NCBI RefSeq assembly: GCF_024834055.1
Contig: NZ_JANUXZ010000002.1
Location: 124,001-188,000, forward strand
Length of the DNA: 64,000 nt
Source: Corynebacterium sp. ES2730-CONJ
GTDB lineage: Bacteria; Actinomycetota; Actinomycetes; Mycobacteriales; Mycobacteriaceae
Reading direction: 5' to 3'
Shown here: piece after piece, positions 27,430-36,438 of the stretch
Layout: the number at the start of each line of letters is the position of its first letter
Position numbering within the stretch: position 1 is the stretch's first letter
The notes under the pieces: generated by a model
What the model was told of the DNA's origin: nothing
The model's database searches: none
What the model saw: the letters and a program-made list of their open reading frames with translations, nothing else
Translations under genes and position numbers: made by a program

Positions 27430-27700
27430 CTAAACGTCGTACACCGTAGACCGGTGTCCAATATCAACGACAACAATCACCACGGTATCTTCCACAATAT
27501 CTGCAACAATACGGCAGTCACCTACACTCCAACGCCGCAACCCCCCGCTTATTGGCCGTCAGGGCTTTCCCCCGATCGTGTGGATTATCCAACTGCGCAA
27601 TCTCGCACAAGAACAAAACCCGTAGCTGCACTGGTCAGTCAAACTTCTTAAAATCCTTCGCTGCACGAGAAGAAAACTCAATCGCCCATGCCGCACTCAA
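27430..27700 (-). pseudogene. RelE/ParE-family toxin pseudogene
   Basis: Reading the minus strand gives a RelE-like start, AAWAIEFSSRAAKDFKKFD, then an in-frame TGA at 27635-27637. The same frame continues PVQLRVLFLCEIAQLDNPHD-RGKALTANKRG. A 1-base expansion of a six-base C-run at 27541-27546 then shifts the frame, after which LRRWSVGDCRIVADIVEDTV and DIGHRSTVYDV complete the toxin fold to a TAG. The total length (about 90 codons) equals a full RelE mRNA interferase. One nonsense mutation plus one frameshift make it inactive. No intact antitoxin gene is recognisable upstream. Confidence 0.75.
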
Positions 27701-27994
27701 GCTCCAGCTGCTCCCGCGAAATTATCTTTTGTTGGCTGCTGCGAGTTTCTGCCGTTGGGCCTGGTCATGGTCGCCCTCGGGGTCGGTCTCTCGACATTCT
27801 GCAGTCTTCTATCCACCTTTACGTCCCGTAGTGCCTAACGTCTTAGGCTCACTGCTACTGGCTTTCGCAGTCGTGCCCTGGGACGCGTAGACGGGGCTTG
27901 TGGACTGGGTGACGTAGCCCCGCACCCGCCTAGCCATCGTCAAACGATTAGACATCGACAGCATGCCCTCAGATCGCCCCGCCCCACCATGGGA

Positions 27995-28245
27995 CTAAGC
28001 AGCCTTATAGGATTGTTCGTACGCGTCGATAATAGGCACATCTTTTAAGCGCTGCCCCGTCTGCCGTGGCCGATGCCCAGTCTTAAGCGCATTCCTAAAA
28101 GCGGTTTCATCCCTGACTGCGGTACCGGGCTGGTCTATGTCTATGTCTATGACCATAACTGACGCATATTTTTTAGTGCTCAATACGGCGTACTCGCAGT
28201 GCACAAAGGCTGCGAAGTTTATGCGGTGATAGCGGGCTTCTGGCT
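27995..28245 (-). pseudogene. Remnant of a plasmid/phage-type replicase (Rep) gene
   Basis: The minus strand encodes RYHRINFAAFVHCEYAV, then STKKYASVMVIDIDIDQPGT, then KTGHRPRQTGQRLKD and VPIIDAYEQSYKAA before a TAG at 27995. The KYASVMVIDID-QPG piece resembles the acidic prim-pol-like core of actinobacterial plasmid and phage replicases. The tail resembles their C-termini, as if the middle of the gene had been deleted. No start or upstream part is intact. The assignment comes from remembered family patterns and is tentative. Confidence 0.35.
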
Positions 28246-28446
28246 AATCGCCCCCGTCTTCGGATCTGTGAGGTGATTATTTTCCTGAGAAAAGCCCCGA
28301 TCTACTGACCCGTGGAGAACTTCCGCTCCTCTATGCGCTGCGAGCGCGCCCCTTTTTTAGGGTGCTAGCGGGGGTATCGTTAATCCCAGCGCACCTGGCA
28401 CTCGGTAACTGTTGCAATTTGACAACAATTTAGTGTTTTAAGCTTT

Positions 28447-28452
28447 TATAAT
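28447..28452 (+). promoter_or_regulatory. -10 box upstream of the AMIN-domain gene
   Basis: A perfect TATAAT lies about 36 bp upstream of the ATG at 28488. A TTGACA at 28419-28424 is nearby, but the 22-bp spacing is too long for a standard -35, so the -10 probably works with another upstream element. The Shine-Dalgarno is GAGG a few bases before the ATG. Confidence 0.5.
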
Positions 28453-28487
28453 TCCCTTTATTTGGTGCGGTAGTTACAGTTGAGGTT

Positions 28488-29117
28488 ATGAGTAGACCTA
28501 CGTTGATGCGCACCCTCGTGGCCACAGGCGTGGCAAGCCTAGTAGCTTGTGCCAGCGCTTGCGCCCCGCAATCTCCTACCGAGTCCACTGCAGATTTCAC
28601 CTCGGCCGCTCAAACTGGCACAGCTTTCTCCTCCCCTGCTGCCTCTTCAAGTGCCAGTGCTGGAATCACACCCCTCGGTGAGGCATCTAAAGAAATGCGC
28701 ACTCAACGCCCTTCGGTCCCCTCCCTACTAGTGCCTCAAGAAGTTCGCATTGGTAGCCACAAGGGATTCGATCGAGTTGTTATCGAATTCGCAGGCACGG
28801 GGAAACCTGGTTGGTATATCGACTATGTGGATACTCCCACCCAGCAGGCCTCTGGTCTAGTCGTTGATATTCCAGGTGATAGCTTCCTCAACGTTAATAT
28901 CGACGGCCTTGTTCTCCCCTTCGAGGTAGGACTCGATTCCGATGCTGTCACCGATCTAGTCAAGGGCCCAGGCCCTATCGTCACCGCGGTAAAACCTTCG
29001 GGCACTTTCGAAGGTCGTGGGCAATTTGTCATTGGACTCAACGGTTCTCCAGCCCCCTATTCGGTTGAGGTGCTCGACAACCCCGTGCGCGTGGTTATTG
29101 ATATCCGTAAACAGTAA
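28488..29117 (+). CDS. AMIN-like domain lipoprotein
   Basis: The 209-residue secreted protein has a signal peptide with cysteines at about 21 (LVAC) and 25; the former fits a lipobox. A Ser/Ala/Thr-rich linker (about 30-80) precedes a C-terminal AMIN-like domain (about 85-207). The domain runs VRIGSHKGFDRVVIEFAG, WYIDYVDTP and VRVVIDIRK, the beta-strand pattern typical of corynebacterial members. AMIN domains direct proteins to the cell wall or envelope polysaccharide. In position it neighbours imuB, as similar genes do in C. glutamicum. Specific role unknown. Confidence 0.8.
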   Translation: MSRPTLMRTLVATGVASLVACASACAPQSPTESTADFTSAAQTGTAFSSPAASSSASAGITPLGEASKEMRTQRPSVPSLLVPQEVRIGSHKGFDRVVIEFAGTGKPGWYIDYVDTPTQQASGLVVDIPGDSFLNVNIDGLVLPFEVGLDSDAVTDLVKGPGPIVTAVKPSGTFEGRGQFVIGLNGSPAPYSVEVLDNPVRVVIDIRKQ

Positions 29118-29120
29118 GCG

Positions 29121-30662
29121 TCAATCGTAAGTAGCTTCGACCCGCCACACCCCCGCAACCCACAGCAATAACCATGCCTGTGGGTTGTTGTGCATATCCT
29201 CCCCCACTACCTGAAGACGCGCGCCCGAGGCTTCTTGCGCCCACCACTGCCCCAAAAAGGGCCATGGACCAGCCCAATAATGCAAAGAAAATACTTTCTT
29301 TCCCCACCGCATCGTGACAGGAGGGGCTGAGAGCATCTGGTCCTTGTCTAGTTCAACCGGCATACCGGCACCGTCAAGAAGCTGGCACCGCGCCGCTGGG
29401 TGGAGCACGCGCGCTGGCAAAGGAGCAGGGATGGCATCGCGCCACGATTGTTGATCGATATTCACCGGATCTTCACCATAGGGGGTGAAAATAACACGCT
29501 CGGTTACCCCTATTCCCCCAATGAGGGTGGGCTGAACTACGCGATCCACCCCAAGGGTCGATTGCACGCGGCTAATAACCCGCTGACTCTGGTATTCATC
29601 GGCCTCATTGCCTAATAAGGTTCGCGGGGCAGGAACTCGGCACTCTACGGGGTCAATGATGATCTCGGTAATACCTAACGCATCATCGTCTTCTCCCTCG
29701 GGTGCGTGTGCCGTAATCCATCCAGCAAGTTGCCAGCGCATCCGATCGGCTATCGCTTGTTCGGTCAGTGCTTCGCGCGTCCTCCATATCCGTTCCAGCT
29801 GCGTATGACCAATAGTGGCGGTTATTTTGAGACGGACGCATTCATAACCATGCATGCGGAGGGTATCGATAATATTCGCTGCTAGAAAGCGCGCGACAAA
29901 GGCCGCGGTATCCACTCGATTGATGGCTTCTTCTGGCCGGTATTCAAGGGCCATATCACTAACTGGACTATCGGGAGCGATCAACCTTTTCTCTGCTGCA
30001 CACGCAATGCGGTGACAGCGCATCCCCATATGCCCAAAGCGGGTATGAACCGCTGTCCTATCAAGGGCTGCTAGATCGCCGAAGGTTTGTACCCCCATGC
30101 TCATGAAAGTAGACACTGTGTGCGCATCGCAGTCGAGGCTCGGCTCGATAGTGAGCAGCGATAACGGATGCGGAGCCAAAAATTCTTGGGAGCATCCCTG
30201 CTCGACGGTTTTCCCATAGCGAGCGGCGATCGTAGCGGTAGGGATATCATCTGCAATACCTGCTACGCAGTCAACGCCTTGCCGTGCACTAGCTGCGAGA
30301 GCTTTCTCTGTGGCTTTCGCTTCGCTGCCATAAAAGCGGGCGATAGCGTGGGCATTCATTACCACAAGTCCAGGCCGTAATACTTCAACGCTCGCTGCTA
30401 TTTCATCGAGTGAGGTGGTGATATCAGCAAAAGTTCGCCCCTCTCGCTCCGCATCACCTGCAATAATGGCTGCTTCGGGCACTAGGGCCTGAGCCGCTCG
30501 TAGTCGCATCCCTCGCTTCACTCCACGAGCACGAGCGTGGGTATTGCACACTGTCACGCTGTGCTGCTGCGAAATAATGACCGGTTGCATATGCGTGGCC
30601 AAGCCACTGATCACTGCTGCTTGCACTGGCCAGTCTGGGAACCATAAAGCTAGAGTGCGCAT
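29121..30662 (-). CDS. imuB: ImuB, catalytically inactive Y-family polymerase-like protein
   Basis: The 513-residue protein is the hub of the mycobacterial-type mutasome, bridging DnaE2, ImuA' and the beta clamp. Its N-terminus MRTLALWFPDWPVQAA is Y-family-like but lacks the catalytic acidic residues found in true DinB enzymes. Helix-hairpin-helix-like (GVQTFGDLAALD near 215) and little-finger regions follow, with a C-terminal extension (ILHYWAGPW-like WAGPWPFLGQWW). The first base of its start codon is shared with the end of imuA'. It should act only after DNA damage, with dnaE2. Confidence 0.9.
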   Translation of the reverse strand: MRTLALWFPDWPVQAAVISGLATHMQPVIISQQHSVTVCNTHARARGVKRGMRLRAAQALVPEAAIIAGDAEREGRTFADITTSLDEIAASVEVLRPGLVVMNAHAIARFYGSEAKATEKALAASARQGVDCVAGIADDIPTATIAARYGKTVEQGCSQEFLAPHPLSLLTIEPSLDCDAHTVSTFMSMGVQTFGDLAALDRTAVHTRFGHMGMRCHRIACAAEKRLIAPDSPVSDMALEYRPEEAINRVDTAAFVARFLAANIIDTLRMHGYECVRLKITATIGHTQLERIWRTREALTEQAIADRMRWQLAGWITAHAPEGEDDDALGITEIIIDPVECRVPAPRTLLGNEADEYQSQRVISRVQSTLGVDRVVQPTLIGGIGVTERVIFTPYGEDPVNIDQQSWRDAIPAPLPARVLHPAARCQLLDGAGMPVELDKDQMLSAPPVTMRWGKKVFSLHYWAGPWPFLGQWWAQEASGARLQVVGEDMHNNPQAWLLLWVAGVWRVEATYD

Positions 30663-31384
30663 TAAACGGCATATAGGTGAGGACGGTGGCCGATAGTAAT
30701 CCGCTTTTCTCTTGCTATTCCCTTCACCGTAGTGGTTACCTGCATATCAATGCTTTTAATACGGCCTGTACCGTATCCAATTCCCCGAAAACCCGTAATC
30801 TGGGCGCGAATATCCATCCATGATGTAGGGATATGCGTTCCCAGTACAATAACGGCTGCTTTTCCGTGGCGCACCTTCGCAAGGAAGGGACGCGCTCGAC
30901 TGGGCGTGAGGGTTGCTTGCTCACTGTTGATAAAGATGGCATCAAGCCCTTCGGCTAAAATGGCGGCGGCTTCCCATATCTGCGCGCCGGGTTCTGGGAC
31001 GGCAATAATACGATCGAGCTGTCCACCGCTTTCAGATATCCCCGCATAACTTAATTCTGGCCACCCTAGCACTGCACTGAAGAGTCCGGCGCTACTGATA
31101 TGGGCGAGCATTTCCACAGCAAGCAGTGCTGGTGAATCCATGAGTGCAACGGCTCGCCGTTTTAAACCTCCATGGGGGAAAATATCACGTAAATCAGCAC
31201 CCAAGGCCACAATCTCCCGCTCGGTATAGGAGTGCTGCTCTGCTTGGGAATGCTCACTGTGCTGGTGGTGATCGGGCTCTAAAACTGGGGCGATCTGAGC
31301 CATTTGTGCCCGCAAAGCGGCGATGCGCAGCTCCTTGCTCGGAGCTGTATCACCTTCCACTTTTCGAACACTTGTTTGATTCAC
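30662..31384 (-). CDS. imuA': ImuA' RecA-like mutasome accessory protein
   Basis: The 240-residue RecA-fold protein has no Walker A motif of the canonical kind. It shows LRDIFPHGGLKRRAVALMDSP near 85-105 and a beta-rich core ending with REKRITIGHRPH. ImuA' interacts with RecA and ImuB in mycobacteria. The GTG at 31384 is the first start, but the SOS operator lies within codons 2-7, so a downstream start such as the GTG at 31360 on a leaderless transcript is possible. Confidence 0.88.
   Translation of the reverse strand: MNQTSVRKVEGDTAPSKELRIAALRAQMAQIAPVLEPDHHQHSEHSQAEQHSYTEREIVALGADLRDIFPHGGLKRRAVALMDSPALLAVEMLAHISSAGLFSAVLGWPELSYAGISESGGQLDRIIAVPEPGAQIWEAAAILAEGLDAIFINSEQATLTPSRARPFLAKVRHGKAAVIVLGTHIPTSWMDIRAQITGFRGIGYGTGRIKSIDMQVTTTVKGIAREKRITIGHRPHLYAV
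31364..31379 (-). promoter_or_regulatory. LexA (SOS) box of imuA'-imuB
   Basis: TCGAACACTTGTTTGA matches 13 of 14 defined positions of TCGAACA-NN-TGTTCGA. It lies at the extreme 5' end of imuA', overlapping the first annotated codons, consistent with LexA repression of the imuA'-imuB operon. Confidence 0.85.
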
Positions 31385-31539
31385 ATCTTTTATCTAAATA
31401 CCTTCACTCCGTCTTGTCAAACCCCCACGAAAGCACAGAGCACCCTAGAAAACATCATCTAAGCTGGCTATTTATCTAAAATATGAGAAAAATAAGAGGA
31501 AGAAGGGGGTAGTTGCGTCACCATCTACGATCGCTGCTA

Positions 31540-32262
31540 CTAGTCGAGGTGCCGCGACTGCGCCCAGCGCGTTAAGGCATAGCGATTCGACTGCTGGGTC
31601 TTGCGCAAAATATTCGACGCATGCGTTTCCACGGTCTTGACCGAAATAAACAGTTCGCGCGCAATTTCCTTATAGGTATAGCCGCGGGCTAAAAAGCGCA
31701 GTACCTCTAATTCACGTCTGGTGAGGGCATCGACTACTGGGTCGTTTTTGATAATCTCTCGGATCTCATAAGCAGTATTCTCCCCCGCCAATTTTTCGAT
31801 GGCGGCATCATATTCGGGGGAATCAATGACCCCGGAACCACTGTGGGCATCGGGGGATACGAAAGCATCTAAGACGAAACCTGCGAGCCTCGGACTAAAG
31901 ACTGCATCACCGTCATTAACTCGCCGCATCGCGTCGTCAAGGTGGGGCCCATCAATTGATTTCGTCACATAACCGCGCGCCCCCGCCCGGATGATCGCAA
32001 TCACATCCTCGGCGGCATCAGAGACGCTTAAGGCCAAGAACCGCGGAGCGGGATCCATCTCTTTGGCAGCGTGAATAACCGCTACCCCACCCCCATCGGG
32101 CATATGAACATCGAGAAGAACAACATCGGGAGTAGTCAGACGGATACCCTCTATGGCATCTGGAACTTTTCCTGCCTCGCCCACAATCTGGACGTGATCA
32201 CCGATTTCAGCGCGCACCCCGGCGCGGAAAACGGAATGGTCGTCGACAAGAAAAACTTTCAT
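31540..32262 (-). CDS. esrR: LuxR-family response regulator, EsrR-like
   Basis: The 240-residue regulator has a receiver domain (about 1-118; acidic D7/D8, phospho-acceptor D51 in LLDVHMPD, K in VTKS near 105) and a C-terminal NarL/LuxR helix-turn-helix (about 175-235, LTRRELEVLRFLARGYTYKEIARELFISVKTVETH). It lies downstream of its sensor kinase with a 44-bp gap. Gene order next to guaA and imuA'B, and the PspC domain of the partner, match the EsrSR envelope-stress system of C. glutamicum. A specific heme- or envelope-stress ligand cannot be read here. Confidence 0.85.
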   Translation of the reverse strand: MKVFLVDDHSVFRAGVRAEIGDHVQIVGEAGKVPDAIEGIRLTTPDVVLLDVHMPDGGGVAVIHAAKEMDPAPRFLALSVSDAAEDVIAIIRAGARGYVTKSIDGPHLDDAMRRVNDGDAVFSPRLAGFVLDAFVSPDAHSGSGVIDSPEYDAAIEKLAGENTAYEIREIIKNDPVVDALTRRELEVLRFLARGYTYKEIARELFISVKTVETHASNILRKTQQSNRYALTRWAQSRHLD

Positions 32263-32306
32263 ATTTATTATTATCCCTTAAAACTCACCGTCCTTATACC
32301 CGGTCG

Positions 32307-33431
32307 CTATATCGGGTAGATAATCTCCACCTCAGTACCCGTATCCCCCTCCTGTTGCGAGCGAATATTCACCTTCCCACCAGCCCGCTCAACCCGGCCA
32401 CAGATGGAATCGCGAATCCCATGGCGATCCGCTGGAATGTGCTGTGGGTCAAACCCAGGGCCGCGATCGCGGATATAAATATGGATATCATCAAAATTCT
32501 CGCAGTAGACATCAATCTCAGAATCGGGAGCATATTTAGCGGCATTGACCATCGCCTCCCGCGCGGCGAGTACCAGTGCTTGCACATGCGGTTCGAGCAA
32601 CTGATCGTGGCCTACGGTTACTGGAGCGATGCGTACCGCATGGATATCTTCCACCTCCCCGCAGGCACGCTCAATCGCAGTAAATAGAGTGGTATCGGTT
32701 TCCGGTTCGAATAACCAGCGCCGTAATTGCCGTTCCTGACCACGTGCCAACCGTATGACCTCGGCCGGAGATTCTGCGTGTTTTTGGATCAATGCGAGGG
32801 TTTGTAGCACCGAATCGTGCAGCCTGGCCGCTATCTCGGCGCGCTCAGCACTCAGTATTTTCTCCTCCCGCTCCGCACTCATACGCTGCCATATTCGCAC
32901 TCCTATTGGGACCATCAAGGCTGCCACCCCTGCGAGTGTTAAGAGCACTGTGCCAATTGCGGTGGGAAAAGTTGGTTCGACGCGCCAGCGTACTGCCCCG
33001 ATGACCACTCCAGCCAGGATCATGCTGGTGCCGACGACCATGAGAACTAGCGTTATGATCGATTTACCTCGGTCCAGAGCGAACCATGTGATGACGGCGC
33101 CGCCTGCAATAAATACTAAAAAGCCAATAGAGCGCGCGCTGTGGATATCTACTAGCGCGCCTAGGACTGTAATCCCCACCAAGCCCCAGGACACCGGAGC
33201 TCGAAAACGATCAGGTGGCGGGGGAAGACCTCTGCGCGATTCGGTAGCGATCCACATCAAGATATAAAAAAGCGTGCCGACGTTCACCAGCAGCGACGCT
33301 CCGGCAAAACCTAAGCGCACCCATGCCACATTGACTCCGAAGTAGGTGGCTATTCCGCTACATACTCCGCCAATCATCCCACTATCGCGATGCCGATAGA
33401 ACGTGGGGATAGACATATGTGGTGTAGCCAT
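32307..33431 (-). CDS. esrS: PspC-domain sensor histidine kinase, EsrS-like
   Basis: The 374-residue membrane kinase begins with a PspC domain (about 8-65, YRHRDSGMIGGVCSGIATYFGV) and several transmembrane helices (to about 182). A HisKA_3 dimerisation segment carries the phospho-histidine H205 in ARLHDSVLQTLALIQ, and a HATPase domain ends with DRGPGFDPQ. PspC links the sensor to the phage-shock type membrane-stress response. It is divergent from a second PspC protein, which is probably its target or partner. In C. glutamicum EsrS responds to cell-wall antibiotics. Confidence 0.88.
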   Translation of the reverse strand: MATPHMSIPTFYRHRDSGMIGGVCSGIATYFGVNVAWVRLGFAGASLLVNVGTLFYILMWIATESRRGLPPPPDRFRAPVSWGLVGITVLGALVDIHSARSIGFLVFIAGGAVITWFALDRGKSIITLVLMVVGTSMILAGVVIGAVRWRVEPTFPTAIGTVLLTLAGVAALMVPIGVRIWQRMSAEREEKILSAERAEIAARLHDSVLQTLALIQKHAESPAEVIRLARGQERQLRRWLFEPETDTTLFTAIERACGEVEDIHAVRIAPVTVGHDQLLEPHVQALVLAAREAMVNAAKYAPDSEIDVYCENFDDIHIYIRDRGPGFDPQHIPADRHGIRDSICGRVERAGGKVNIRSQQEGDTGTEVEIIYPI

Positions 33432-33589
33432 ATTTTTATACTGGCACGTCTATATCTCTCTACGCCATCGGGGTTCTCCCCTATCTTTATTAACCTTTAT
33501 AGATGCAGGGTTATCGCAAGAGGTGATCTTTAAAAAATCAGGGATGATCCCGATAGACTTTCCCGCTCCCCTGAGCGAATAATGATGGT

Positions 33590-34681
33590 ATGGAATTTTC
33601 TCCTTCACATCATTCTTTCTCCGCGTCACCTCAATCTGCCGCGGACAAAGCTCACGAGAATATTCTGCACCACCTGTGTGACAAGAAGCAGTGGGCCGCG
33701 TATTGGGCCACCCGCCCCACAATTGCGCACCCGTCCTCAAGCCCTCTCTTAGGGGTATGCGAAGCACTAGGGCGACGCTATCTCATCGATCCCAATGTCG
33801 TACGTTTAGCCTTTGTAGCGGCCTGCCTTGGGCATCATAGCACTGGGCTGATTATCTACCTTGCGTGTGCGCTGTGTTTTCCCCGCGGTGGCACTGAGCA
33901 CGGCGAGGGCCCTATAGATTTAGGCTCAATGAATTCTCTTAGTCGTCCATCGCGCGCGTGGTGGTGGCCTTTAGTGGCGGTGGGGCTGGTAATACTGATC
34001 TCTGATTCCCCTAACGCTCTTAGCAGCGTTGCGGGCATCTTTATTACCCTTGCTTTTCTCCTTATTACTTTTGCCCGATATTCCACCTATCCTCTACCGC
34101 CTGTGAGCACACCACCTCCTATGGATTTTTATGCAGACCGCCCCTATGACCCCACCCCTACCGGTAGGTGGAGCCCCGATCCTTTAGGCTCGCAGTGGTA
34201 TCCCCTCGACGACTCGGCACTTAATTACTCGGTTTCTGATCCCCTCATTACCACTCCCCACCGTCCCGAGCGCAGCGCTTGGCCCATAATCATCCTCGGA
34301 ATTATCGGGCTCATTATTGTGCAATCAGTGGCGGTATTCGGCGCCTCGCCCTCGTCAGATATGAATATTGGCTCGATTGACGCTGAGATAAAAACCTATG
34401 AAGATTTACAGGAGAGTTATTCCACTCACGTAGGCAGTATCGAGCTCGATTTACGCTCTCTTCCTCCTCTCGACCGTGACCGTAACCTAGATTTAAGCAC
34501 CTCGACAGGAACAATCGAGGTTCTCATCCCCCGCGGTATGAATACCTCAATTTCCTGTTCGGTTAATATTGGGACCTTTCAGTGTCCTGGGTCATCGCAG
34601 GTTGAAGGACAGGATAAAGGACCAACCCTTTTTCTTACTGCCACCACCAATATCGGGGAAATCACCATTACCCGCACTTAA
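33590..34681 (+). CDS. PspC-domain membrane protein with LiaF-like C-terminal domain
   Basis: The 363-residue protein has an N-terminal PspC domain (about 40-105, LGVCEALGRRYLIDPNVVRLAF), two further membrane segments (about 120-165), a proline-rich linker, another helix near 230-250, and a C-terminal beta-helical region (about 262-362, HVGSIELDLRSL and STGTIEVLIPRG) like LiaF/DUF2154. It is divergent from the esrS-like gene across 158 bp. The same arrangement in C. glutamicum (cg0706-cg0707-cg0709) suggests a membrane sensor or effector of the EsrSR response. Confidence 0.82.
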   Translation: MEFSPSHHSFSASPQSAADKAHENILHHLCDKKQWAAYWATRPTIAHPSSSPLLGVCEALGRRYLIDPNVVRLAFVAACLGHHSTGLIIYLACALCFPRGGTEHGEGPIDLGSMNSLSRPSRAWWWPLVAVGLVILISDSPNALSSVAGIFITLAFLLITFARYSTYPLPPVSTPPPMDFYADRPYDPTPTGRWSPDPLGSQWYPLDDSALNYSVSDPLITTPHRPERSAWPIIILGIIGLIIVQSVAVFGASPSSDMNIGSIDAEIKTYEDLQESYSTHVGSIELDLRSLPPLDRDRNLDLSTSTGTIEVLIPRGMNTSISCSVNIGTFQCPGSSQVEGQDKGPTLFLTATTNIGEITITRT

Positions 34682-34772
34682 ATCTCCATCACGATAACGC
34701 AACGCCACTGAGCTTTTTCGCTTTACTGCGAAAAGTTCAGTGGCGTTGGTGTATACCTGCTCGTGGGTACTT

Positions 34773-36350
34773 TTACTCCCACTCAATAGTTCCAGGGGGC
34801 TTGGATGTACAATCGAGCACCACGCGGTTGACGTCCGGAACTTCATTGGTAATCCGGGTGGAAATCTTCTCCACAACGTCATAAGGCAATCGCGTCCAGT
34901 CTGCTGTCATGGCATCCTCAGAGGATACTGGGCGCAGCACAATGGGGTGGCCGTAGGTGCGACCGTCACCTTGGACGCCGACAGAGCGGACGTCAGCGAG
35001 CAGCACCACGGGGCACTGCCAGATATCAGCATCCAGTCCGGCAGCGCTGAGCTCAGTGCGCACGATCAGATCGGCGGCGCGCAGGATCTCCAAACGTTCC
35101 TCGGTGACTTCGCCGATAATGCGGATACCTAATCCAGGGCCTGGGAAGGGCTGCCTATTGACGATCTCTTCAGGCAAACCTAATTCGCGGCCCACAGCGC
35201 GCACTTCATCCTTAAAGAGCAGACGCAACGGCTCCACGAGGGAGAATTCAAGATCTTCAGGTAGCCCGCCCACATTGTGGTGGCTCTTGATATTTGCAGT
35301 ACCAGAACCACCGCCAGATTCGACAACGTCAGGATACAGGGTGCCCTGCACGAGGAAATCTACTGCCGAGCCTTCCGGGGCATCAGCAAGCACATGGCTG
35401 ACGGCGCGCTCGAATGAGCGAATAAATTCATTGCCGATGGCTTTGCGTTTGGCCTCTGGATCGGTGAGCCCGCTGAGCTTGTGGAGGAAGGCCTCGCGCT
35501 CATCAGCGGTCACAAGTGTCGCGCCCGTGGCTGCCACGAAATCTGTTTCTACTTGTTCGCGTTCACCTGCGCGCAACAGACCATGATCAACAAATACGCA
35601 AGTCAAACGATCGCCAATGGCGCGCTGCACGAGGGCTGCAGCCACCGCGGAATCAACGCCTCCAGAAAGCCCACAGATAGCGCGACCATATTCGCCGATT
35701 TGAGCGCGAACACCCGCTATCAGCTCCTCCGCGATATTGGCTGGGGTCCAGTTCTGCTCCAACCCAGCGATCTCAGTCAAAAATCGCACAAGGACTTCTT
35801 GCCCATGGGGTGAGTGCATCACCTCGGGGTGATACTGCACCCCGGCCATGCGCTTTGCCTGACATTCAAACGCTGCCACGGGAGCGCCGGCCGAATGGGC
35901 CGTGACCTCGAATCCCTCGGGAGCGTGGGAGACCGCGTCGCCGTGGGACATCCACACCGTGTGTATGCGATCGAGTCCGGCATGTAAAACCCCAGATTCC
36001 ACGGTGATATCGGTACGGCCATATTCCCGATTACCGGTATTTTCTACCACACCCCCGAGGGCATGGGTCATGGCTTGAAATCCGTAGCAGATCCCGAAGA
36101 CCGGGATCCCTAATTCCATCAATGCGGGGTCGAGTTTCGGCGCCCCGTCAGCGTACACGGAACTAGGCCCACCAGAGAGCACGAGAGCTGCTGGTTTCTT
36201 GGCCTTAATCTCGTCGAGGGTGGCGGTATGGGCGATAACTTCGGAATAAATATTGGCTTCTCGCACACGCCGAGCGATCAGCTGCGCGTATTGGGCCCCG
36301 AAATCGATCACGAGAACCGGATGATGCTGTGCTTGGGTTTGATTGCTCAC
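34773..36350 (-). CDS. guaA: GMP synthase (glutamine-hydrolysing) GuaA
   Basis: GuaA converts XMP to GMP with glutamine and ATP, the last step of guanine nucleotide synthesis. The N-terminal class-I amidotransferase domain has the catalytic GICYGFQAM Cys and the QYHPEV His. The ATP-pyrophosphatase domain has the P-loop [14 protein letters not shown] and the C-terminal dimerisation domain ends [17 protein letters not shown]. The GTG at 36350 (SNQTQAQHH) is chosen over a start 25 codons upstream because it aligns with the family N-terminus. A TAGACT -10 lies eight bases before it, suggesting a leaderless mRNA. Product about 525 residues. Confidence 0.96.
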   Translation of the reverse strand: MSNQTQAQHHPVLVIDFGAQYAQLIARRVREANIYSEVIAHTATLDEIKAKKPAALVLSGGPSSVYADGAPKLDPALMELGIPVFGICYGFQAMTHALGGVVENTGNREYGRTDITVESGVLHAGLDRIHTVWMSHGDAVSHAPEGFEVTAHSAGAPVAAFECQAKRMAGVQYHPEVMHSPHGQEVLVRFLTEIAGLEQNWTPANIAEELIAGVRAQIGEYGRAICGLSGGVDSAVAAALVQRAIGDRLTCVFVDHGLLRAGEREQVETDFVAATGATLVTADEREAFLHKLSGLTDPEAKRKAIGNEFIRSFERAVSHVLADAPEGSAVDFLVQGTLYPDVVESGGGSGTANIKSHHNVGGLPEDLEFSLVEPLRLLFKDEVRAVGRELGLPEEIVNRQPFPGPGLGIRIIGEVTEERLEILRAADLIVRTELSAAGLDADIWQCPVVLLADVRSVGVQGDGRTYGHPIVLRPVSSEDAMTADWTRLPYDVVEKISTRITNEVPDVNRVVLDCTSKPPGTIEWE

Positions 36351-36438
36351 GGTTTCACAGTCTAGCGGTTTCCCCTTCAAGATAAAGAATAAAAGGCGAT
36401 CCCTTAAGCGCACGAATAGCCTCACTATGGAGGAACCG

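Larger units (their letters stand above)
27076..28487. other. Degenerate accessory segment without an intact gene
   Basis: This 1.4-kb stretch has no ORF with convincing coding character over its length. It contains a broken RelE toxin gene, a replicase-like fragment with an apparent internal deletion, a minus-strand terminator-like hairpin and a hexamer micro-repeat, and ends in the promoter of the AMIN-domain gene. The content suggests the scar of an integrated plasmid or phage-like element that has decayed. Confidence 0.6.

Noticed and set aside
27760..27890. Plus-strand peptides resembling a frameshifted CrcB/FluC channel (a GLVMVALGVGL piece and a PNVLGSLLLAF piece in another frame)
   Set aside because: The matches are short, hydrophobic and in two frames. 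The minus strand here would be the place for the RelE antitoxin, so I could not choose between them.
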